A stretch of DNA of 64,000 bases from contig JAPDFW010000022.1 in NCBI GenBank assembly GCA_028826165.1, positions 1 through 64,000 on the forward strand, given 5' to 3'. Under the pieces are notes generated by a model. It did not search any database and was not told the origin of the DNA. It was given only the letters and a program-made list of their open reading frames with translations. Shown one piece after another: positions 9,966 through 19,011 of the stretch. Numbering within the stretch: the first letter of the stretch is position 1; the number at the start of each line of letters is the position of its first letter. A program made the translations under genes and the position numbers. This stretch comes from Anaeramoeba ignava (Eukaryota > Metamonada > Anaeramoebidae).

Positions 9966-12900
9966 TTAAACGTTCCATTTTTGAATTTTGATTTTTGGAT
10001 TTTTAGAAAGAATTTGTTCTTGAATAAAATTAAACACACAAACAGGACATGCAAATTGAAATTTTTGATTTGAAAAACAATCTAATATAAGTTTTGTTGT
10101 GTAATTTAAAGAAAAAGGAAAATCTGTTATTCTTTCATAAAATTCTTTGAGTAAAGTTGAATAAAAAGATGATTTTGGATAAGAATGTTCACAATTAAAC
10201 ATAATTAATTGATTATCATTTCGGATATTTTCTTTTTCTTGTTTCTTTATTTCCATTAAATTTTCTGGATCAAAATGTGCCAAACAAATCAATTTTAAAA
10301 ATAACTCATTCTGTTCCATTAGAAATGAGATAAATGAACGAGATTCTTTTTTTTCCACATTGGAAGATATATTAACTTCAATTTTATTTAATATATCCTT
10401 AATTTCACTGTTATTTTTGGTGTTTTCTTGTTTGTAATTATCCAATATTCTAAGCATCTTTTGTTTCAAAACAAAAATTAGAAAATTTGAAGAAAATGAA
10501 GACATTACTTGTTTTGATTCAATATCCAAATAATCCATCATTTTTGAGTTTTTTTCAAGTATAAATTTCTCAATTTCCTCAAATGGAAATCCCATCTTCT
10601 TCCAAAATAAAAGAGTTTTGGATATTAAATTTGTGATTATTTTGGATCTGGTTTTTTCATTAATCTTTGATTTTTCTGGATCTAACACAGAATTAATAAG
10701 ATTAAAAATTTGAGATAATAATTTATCATAAGCAATCGCATTAATCTCATTTTTTAACAGTTCATTTTCAAATCCCAAAAATATAAATTGTAAAGCAAGA
10801 TTATAATTTCCATTTTGGTGATGTATTAGCGATAACAAATCATGATTATTTGTATCAATGCATCTTTGAATTATAATCGATGTTCTATAAATTCCAAAAT
10901 AATCTCGAAGAGTATTTTTTAAAAGATTTTGAATTTTTTGTTGTTCTTGATTTTGATTGTTTTGTTGTGAAATTCGATATTTATTCAATAAAAGAAGAAG
11001 ACAAGAAATATAAATTTCCAAAGTCTTCATTTCATATACATATTGTTTAAAATCTTCTGTATTTTTATTTGGAATTATATCTTTTTTGACAAGCAATAAT
11101 TCGCGAATTTTTTCTGTAGGTTGAATTTTCCTTATGCATACACTTAGAATTTTTTTACTTGCAAAAGGAAGTTTTTCAGTCAATAGTAAATAATTTATAT
11201 CAATTGCCTTTTTTCCTGCATTTATAATCAATTCAATTTGTTTATTAATTTTGAGAAAAGAAAGCAAATATCCATTCCGGAAATTAACAAGAGAATTTCC
11301 ATATCCATTTGAAATGAGAATATTGATATCTTTTGAACTAAGAAACAAATTACTTGAGTCAATAAATTGTTGAAGAGCCGATTCAACACTTTCTCTTGCA
11401 ATCGCTACTATAAAAAATTCTCTCTTTAGTCCATACATAAGAAGTAATCCCAATGCACGATTAAGATTATAAAATTTGTTTGTTGATAAAAAAAACTCAA
11501 ATTCATGATTTTGATTTAAATTTTGATTTGAATTTGATTTTGAATTTGATTTTGAATTTGATTTTATATTTAATTTTGAATTTGAATTTAATTTTGAATT
11601 TGAATTTAATTTGATTTTGAATTTAATTTTGAATTTGAATTTGATTTTGAATTTGAATTTGAATTTGAATTTGAATTTGAATTTGAATTTGATTTTGATT
11701 TTGAATTTGATTTTGAATTTGATTTTGATTTTGAATTTGATTTTGAATTTGATTTTGATTTTGATTTTGATTTTGAATTTGATTTTATATTTATATTTGA
11801 ATTTGAATTTGATCTCCATTTAAGACATTGTTGAAGATGGCACATTAGTAAAAGATCTGACATAGCTCTTACAAAATCAGGATGCAATTTCTCAGGAAAT
11901 TCAAGCGCATTTTTCAAATGAAAAATTGCAACATCCATTCTTTTGACTTGTGGAAACTGGTGTACAATTTTAGTAGTCTTAACATTTGACAAACAATAAA
12001 GTTGATTAGCTTGATCAAAATTTCCAGCTTCAAAGTGTTTATCAGCAGCTTTTTCATACAAAGACAAAATATCCAATCCAAAAGTTTTCCCCAAAGTATC
12101 TGCTTCTGTATAAAATTCTTTCTCAATTAGACGATTGAAAACCTCCTCGGGATGATATTTGGGAACTAATTCGTAAACGGACTCATTTGTCCAAATATAA
12201 CAAATAGAAGGTGATGGAAGATTTTTTCTTAGAATTCCACATATTGTTTCACTATCGCCCAATTTAAATCGTTGGACAATAGGCTCGCATATTTTTTTTG
12301 TGCACATTTTGGGAGATCTATTTGTGGAAGAAATGGAAAGAAATTTTGAAATCACGTCAATTTGATTGAATGTTCTTTTTTGTTCATTTCTTGAAGAAGT
12401 AATAAAAAATTATCAGTCAAAACTAAATGCATTGCAATTGAAGCAATATCATAAGTAAATAGTGGGTTCGTTGGAAATTCTGGTTCATAAATCTCCAGTT
12501 TGGAATCTTTAGGATCATAAATACTAAGAAATTTTCTATTTTCTGAGTATTGAACAGAAATTCTTGATCCTTGTGAAATCTTATTTGTTTTCATTAGAGC
12601 AAGTGGTGGTGTTCCATAGTGTGTTATTACTGAACGATAATGGTTATTCTCATCAAAATCTTCAAGTACCAATCGATTTATCTTTCCTTGATAAGTTGTT
12701 ATTATCAAAAAACTTCGATCTTCACAACTTATCAATTTCATTTCCTTGATTGGATCTTGGATTTGAATCAAATTATCATTTAATGATGAGAGGTCAAGAA
12801 AATAGATGTTTCCTTTTGTTGTTGATAATATTGCATAGTCATTTATTTCTTGATCTTCATTTTTATTTTTATTATTTTTATTATTTTGATTTTTTTTATT

Positions 12901-13746
12901 ATTTTTATTATTTTGATTTTGATTTTGATTTTGATTTTGATTTTGATTTTGATTTTGATTTTGATTTTGATTTTGATTTTGATTTTGATTTTGAATTTGA
13001 TTTTGATTTTGATTTTGATTTTGATTTTGATTTTGATTTTCATTTTCATTTTGATTTTGATTTTCATTTTGATTTTCATTTTGATTTTGATTTTGATTTT
13101 GATTTTGATTTTGATTTTGATTTTGATTTGAATTGGAAAATTTTTTAGATTCAATTAATCCTGAACGCCACCATATACAGTCTGTTATATTCTCACTTTT
13201 ACGTATTTTCTTCACTAATGTTTTGATACATAAAATTTGACGGTTATTGAATTTAGGAACATATTTTTTTCTTAATGAATTTTTTTTTTCTTCTTTGGAA
13301 TCAAATTTCTTATTATTTTTTGGATTATTGACTTGAGCATCTTTTTCAATTTGGCACAATTCATCATGACTCAGCATTTTTTGGAGAGTTAAGATTAAAG
13401 GAATCACAATAACAGCAGAATCTGAAGAAATAACAAGTAAATATTCTGCTTCTGGAGCTAATTCTATTAAGATGATTTCTTTACTGATAGATCTAATTGG
13501 AGACCATTTGATGTGCCGAATCCATAAGAATTGAGTTGGTGTTGAACAACGAATTGTGATATTTCCTGTTGAAGTTGCTGTTGCTAATAAAGAGTATTGT
13601 TTGTTATATTCTTGAGTTACTATTGATACAAATTTTCTTTTTGCTTTTGTTTTTTGTGCAGATTTTAATGGTGATATTGTTAGTATTTTTTCTAATCGAA
13701 ATAGTTCGAATTGTGGAAATTGTTTGTTTAATAATTCTTCATTCAT
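9966..13746 (-). CDS. Propeller/alpha-solenoid trafficking protein (Vps/HPS type), frame broken twice
   Basis: The N-terminal 464 residues (13746-12352) look like a beta-propeller (LLATATSTGNITIRC, RSFLIITTYQGKINRL, ENRKFLSIYDPKDSKLEIYE) interrupted by a ~75-residue Asn-Gln tract. A second frame (from about 12355) gives solenoid-type helices (YELVPKYHPEEVFNRLIEKE, YEKAADKHFEAGNFDQANQL). A third frame (about 11540-9966) continues the solenoid and ends in a possible treble-clef/RING-like set, NCEH ... CPVC. The layout fits HOPS/CORVET or BLOC-2 subunits, but I cannot assign a member. The frame changes at 12355, where the first frame ends at TGA, and again within a Ser-Asn/Lys-Ser hexamer array at 11540-11820. 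No GT-AG pair clearly explains either break, so base-count errors or real lesions are likelier. The adjacent HPS4-like gene fits a lysosome-related role. Confidence 0.55.
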
Positions 13747-14089
13747 GGTAATTGTATAAGGTTGTATAATCTAATCTAGAATAAACAAAAAGAAGAAAGA
13801 AGGAAAGAAAAAAAATAAATCAAAATAATTTAATAAAAAAAATTTTTTTTACAAATTAAAAAAAAAATAAAAAAATTAAAAGAAGAAAAAAATAATAAAA
13901 AAATAAAATGTTCTTCTCTTTTTATTTTTATTTTTATTTTTATTTTTGTTTTTGAAATTTAAATTTCATTCTTTGTTGGATTACTTTTACTAAATTGATT
14001 AAATCTTTTAATTTTTTGTTTTTGTTTTTGTTTTAAGAAAAAGAAAAAAAGAAGAAAGAAAGAAAGAAAGAAAAATTTTTTCCTTAAAT
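13747..14089. other. Intergenic region with poly-A/T, TTTTTA and GAAA runs
   Basis: About 340 bases between the start of the propeller/solenoid gene (13746) and the stop of the HPS4-like gene (14090), both on the minus strand. It contains poly-A/T, a TATTTT array and a GAAA array. No coding sequence is seen. It should hold the promoter of the former and the 3' end of the latter. Confidence 0.5.
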
Positions 14090-16810
14090 TTAAAGAATGT
14101 GGATATGATGATCCTTTTCCAATGTTTTTCTTGCTAGGTTTTCAATCTTTTCAATTAAATCATTCTTTTCTCCTTTTTTAGTTTTAGTCTCAGGATTCTT
14201 TAATTGAAAATACATTTCTCTTCCAAAAACTCTTCTTGCAAAAGTTGTTCCTACATGATTTCTATTATTTTAAATTTTAAATTTTAAATTTTAAATTATA
14301 ATTTTTGGATTAGAAAAAAAGAATAAGAATAATAATAATATACTTTAAAATCATTTGAGAAACTGATGAATCTTGACTAAATGAACTATGACAAACAAAT
14401 GCATCTTTTGTAAATTCTTGTCCTAATTTTGATTTTGTTTCTGTTTGAACCATTCTTTGAGTATCGTTATCAAAAACAAGGAAGTTATATCTTTCTCCAT
14501 TTGTTAACTATAATTTTTTGATATTAAATAAATTTAAATATTAAATAATTTTGATTTTGATTTTGATTTTGATTTTGATTTTGATTTTGATTTTGATATT
14601 AAAATTTGATATTTAATTTTAATTTTAATTTTAATTTTAATTTTAAATAATTTTGATTTTAATTTTGATATTAAATAATTTTGATATTAAAATTTGATTT
14701 TGATTTTGATTTTGATTTTGATTTTGATTTTGATTTAAATATTAAATAAATTTAAATATTAAATAAATTTAAATATTAAATAATTTTGATATTAAATAAT
14801 ATTGATTTTGATTTTAATTTTGATTTTGATTTTGATTTTGATATTAAATAATTTTGAATTGAATATGAATGTAGTTAAAATAGGTTTATTGATATTATTA
14901 TCTACAGTAGATTTTTTTTCAAGAAGTTTTTCTGTTAAAGGATTTTCGAATAAACTTTGAAGTTCTTGTCCTAATTGAGAAAATTTTGAATTTAAACGTC
15001 TCTAAAAAAATAGAAAATATTTTTGATATATAAATATATTGTTTTGATATTAATTCGATTTAATATACAATTGCATTTATAGCTTTTTGATCATGAAGAT
15101 AATTTAGAGTAGTAATAACTGCAAGAGTAATTGAATTAAAACGAGTAATTCTTAATCCCAAATATTTTCCATCAGAATATTCTTTCGTAAAAACCTTTAA
15201 AAAAAAAATCAAATTTAAAATATAAATTTGGAACTGAATTGAAAATAATTTTCAAATACTTTTGGAAATTCTTTTTTAGTTCGATTTTTTGCTATATTTG
15301 ATTGCTGAATATCTTTTTCAATTTTTGAAGAATCAAGCTCTTTTAATTGTGGATTTTCTTGAATTCCTGTAATAACATCTGGTGAAATACTTTTTTCTTG
15401 GGTGGAATTTTCTGAATTAAATTCATTTGGTTCCATATTTTCATCAATTTGGATTGCTTGAGTTTGATTTTCAATATTATTTTTATTTTTGTTTTCATTT
15501 TCAACACTATTTTCATTTCCAATACTATTTTCATTTCCAATACTATTTTCATTTCCAATACTATTTTCATTTCCAATACTATTTTCATTTTCATTCTCAT
15601 TTTCATTTTCATTTTCATTCTCATTTTCATTGTTATTATTGTTATTATTATTATCATCTTCGTTTTCTTGAAATTGCGATTTATATTGCTTTTCAGATGT
15701 TAATTTTGAAAATATCTTTGATTTGAGTTTATCATTAAAAATAAAAACAGGAACGGTTTCAATTGTATCTATCGGTTGAGATTTGGAAACATCTTTTGAT
15801 TGTAATCTTTTTTGTGATGATTTGGATGTTAACTTTTGTGATTCATTGATGCTTTTATCTCTATATTGAACATAATCATTGTATTCTTCTTGATAATAAA
15901 GTAACCTTATGTAAATCCAACGAGTAATTTCTAAATCAAGGTCTGTACAAAGTAATTTATTATTATAGAAAATACATCCACCAAAAAAATTTTCCCAATT
16001 TCTAATTTCTTCCAAAATTTGTGAAGCTGAAATAAAGTAACGATTGAAAGGCTATTTTGGAAAAAAATAATTGAAAAATAATTGAAAAAAATAATTAAGT
16101 TTTTGTTTTTGTTGTTCTTTTTCTTTAAATATTTACAGGAGGAATTTCTAAATAAGGTAAAGTGTGAAAAGATGTAAGGATTCTTTGTTGTATTCCCATA
16201 ACATTTTCTGGTTGAATTATAAAGGGAATTAATTCTTCACCAGATTTGTAAAATAATTTCTTCAAATCTTCTTTTGATTCTTCAGCTCTCTGTTTTTGTT
16301 TTATTTTGTTTTTTGTTTTTTGTTTTTGTTTTTGTTTTTGTTTTTTGTTTTTTTGGATAAAATTTAAATTAAAAATAAATAAATCTTTTTTTTTTTGAAT
16401 CAAAAAAAAACACTTTCCATTTCAATATGATCGAATGAATGGTTAAAAAATTGGAAGCATTTAATAAATAAATCATGTCTTTGCAAAAGTGATGTATCAT
16501 TAATAGTTTCTTTTGGAGCACAAATAACAGTAACAATATCACCAAGTTTTCGAATACTCAATTTTGTATGAGTCAAAGTAATAATTTCAAGTTTATTATC
16601 AGCAAATACATCCATAAACTTCTCTGTTGCAGTAATTACTCCAGCAAGCATTTCCTGTTTATCAAGTGGCATTTGTGGTGGATAAAAAAATATTACTCTT
16701 TCTGGATATTCTTCTTTGTCATCATCAAAAACTTGATTTTCTTCTTCTCGAAACCAGAAATAACATCCATTACGAAGTGATTGTGAATCTAAATCTTGAT
16801 CAGCCATCAT
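14090..16810 (-). CDS. HPS4: HPS4-like subunit of a BLOC-3-type Rab GEF, seven exons
   Basis: Seven exons splice in frame: 16810-16412, 16289-16137, 16051-15260, 15194-15069, 15001-14906, 14507-14344, and about 14275-14090. The N-terminal longin-type segment (GCYFWFREEEN, RVIFFYPPQMPLDKQEML, FFNHSF) closely follows the HPS4/CCZ1 pattern, in which IxYFYPxQxxLDxQExL is characteristic of HPS4. A second longin-like segment follows (NRYFISASQILEE; NFFGGCIFYNNKLLCTDL). Exon 3 carries an acidic Asn-Glu array and four to five tandem NENSIG hexapeptides. The C-terminal exons (YSDGKYLGLRITRFNSITL, YNFLVFDND, GTTFARRVFGREMYF) fit a third longin-like domain. In animals HPS1-HPS4 activates Rab32/38 at lysosome-related organelles. 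An HPS1 partner is not visible here. CCZ1 is the main alternative. Confidence 0.7.
14515..14905 (-). repeat. Intron of the HPS4-like gene built of CAAAAT and TTAAAA hexamers
   Basis: The intron between exons 5 and 6 contains three short CAAAAT arrays (sense strand) separated by ATTTAATATTTAAA-like units. CAAAAT is the same hexamer that codes Gln-Asn tracts in exons elsewhere in the window. The donor is GTAGAT at 14905 and the acceptor ends at 14508. Confidence 0.7.
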
Positions 16811-17019
16811 AATTTGTAAAAAAATCAAATAAAATCAAATAAAATCAAATAAAATCAAATTAAGTAAAATCAAATTAAATCAAATTAAATCAAATCAAAA
16901 TTCAAGGAAATGGAAACAAGATATTTGAATTGAATACAAAAGAAAAAAAAAATGAAAAATGATTTTTCAAAAATTTTTTTTTTAATTTTTAATTTCTCTA
17001 AATAAAAAAAATATTTTCT

Positions 17020-18822
17020 TTAATCAAATTTTCCTTCTCTAAATAAATCAACAAATTTTTGTATTGCAATTGAATCATGAAGTTCAACATAATCTTGTGG
17101 ATATCTAAATTCTGTGATAGGATCTGTTCTCAAAGGTGTATTTTTGTTTACCAATCGAAGTTCAATTTTATTTTCATTCCACTTTTCTTGATTTTTCAAT
17201 TCTTCCCATTCAAATAATAAAGAGTCAGTAAATTCAGAAAAAGGACCAAAATCTATAATAAATACTCTTTGGTTTTTAGTAATATAAATATCGAAAATAT
17301 CTTTAAAATAGAATAAAATAAGAATAAAATGATTAATTAATTAATTAATTCTATTATTTTCGAAAAGAAAGTATTTGTAAAATTGTGTTTTTTTTTTTAC
17401 AATTTTCATTTGGAAAATTGTTTTGAATCACTTTTTGAAAGAATTCTTGAATTAATTTTAAATATATATCTTTTTTTTCATGTAAAAAGAAATAATAAGT
17501 TGTATGATCTCTTTGAGAAATTGCTAATTTAAGAATAAATTGGAATATTTTTTTTTTCTGAATTAATTTCAATGAGAATATTTTTTTTTTCGAACAAACC
17601 AAATAATTTTTGAGATCTAACAAAGCATCTAAATTCCATTGATGGTAATAAAGGATAATATTTGCGTAATACTAATACAAACTCTTCTGGTGAATCCATT
17701 GTTTTATCATAACAAAAATCAAAGCTAAATTAAATATAAATTTTAAATATAAATCAAATATAAATTTTAAATATAAATTTTAAATATAAATTTTAAATAT
17801 AAATTTTAAATATAAATTTTAAATATAAATTTTAAATATAAATTTTAAATATAAATTTTAAATATAAATCAAAGCTAAATTAAATATAAATTTTAAATAT
17901 AAATACGCATGATTTAAATCATGATGAATATGTATTGATGATTTTAAAGAAAGAAATATATCAGAAACACTATCACATGCAACAGAACCACTAGAAGTAA
18001 CCCAATTTGCATCCTGTATTTTTTTTAATTCAATAATTTAGCTTTAATTCATTTTATGTTTTAAAAAGTTTTTATATATATTTTACACGAGGACAAGTCC
18101 AATTTAATTTAGGAACAACTTTTCCTTCATATAATTTTATAACTTCTTCTATTTCTTTTTCTAATGAAGGAAATGAATATTCATTTTTTTGTTTATCTTT
18201 TACTTCATTTTCTTGAATATTTTTTAAATCCATTTGATATAATTGATTAAGATCTATTTTTTGATTTTCATTTTGATTTTGATTTTTAAATTGATTTTGA
18301 TTTTGATTTTGATTTTGATTTTCATTTTGATTTTCAATTTGATTTTCATTTTGATTTTTATTTTGATTTTGATTTTGATTTTGATTTTCATTTATAAATT
18401 GATTTTGATTTTGATTTTGATTTTGATTTTGATTTTGATTTTGATTTTGATTTTCATTTTGATTTTGATTTTGAATTTGATTTTGATTTTCATTTATAAA
18501 TTGATTTTCATCATCTTCATCTCCAATTTTCCAAAAATCCTCTTCCCGAAATCTCTCAGGAAATTTTACAGAAGAAGGAAGAAAAACACCATCTTCCTTT
18601 AGATATTCAATAAATTTTGAACTTAATTTAATAATTTTACTTTTAATTTTTTTTTTGAATAGAATTTTAAAACATTTCAAATTTCAAATTTCAATTTATT
18701 ATTGATTTTTGATTTTTTTGTAAATTTGAAAAATTGAAAAAAAACCTTTTAATTGTATGCTTTCTAAAAGATTGATACCAAGATTGAAACATACAATTTA
18801 AAACTTCTTGTTGAGAAATCAT
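17020..18822 (-). CDS. CDC123: CDC123/D123 family eIF2-assembly protein with Asn-Gln insertion, six exons
   Basis: The ATG at 18822 opens MISQQEVLNCMFQSWYQSFR, and a phase-2 intron joins it to SKIIKLSSKFIEYLKEDGVF, the classic D123 start. After KFPERFREEDFWKIGDEDD there is a ~70-residue Asn-Gln insertion, then VVPKLNWTCPR | DANWVTSSGSVAC, DIFLSLKSSIHIHHDL, DSPEEFVLVLRKYYPL, PSMEFRCFVRSQKLF | AISQRDHTTYY, and YIFDIYITKNQRVFIIDFGP with FTDSLLFEWEEL. Conserved ATP-grasp-like residues are present (Lys in PKLNW, Asp in IDFGP). CDC123 chaperones assembly of the eIF2 complex. Junctions are GT-AG; one intron (near 17.55-17.6 kb) is only about 80 nt and hides a false continuation. The Asn-Gln insertion lies where the family has a variable acidic loop. 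Confidence 0.87.
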
Positions 18823-19011
18823 CCTTTAAAAAGAAAAATAAAAAATGAAAAATGAATTTTTTGTTTTCAAAATAATTTTTTTTTTTGAAAAGAAAAAAAG
18901 AAAAAAAAGGAATCAATTTAAAAAGAAAAAAAAATCCAATTCCAAAATATCAATCCAAGAAGTAAATTATTTGAGAAAAGAAAAAGAAAAAGAAAAAGAA
19001 AAATTCAATTA

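Noticed and set aside
12750-13148. Plus-strand Asp-Phe repeat frame
   Set aside because: Antisense of the Gln-Asn tract in the propeller protein; no independent evidence of coding.
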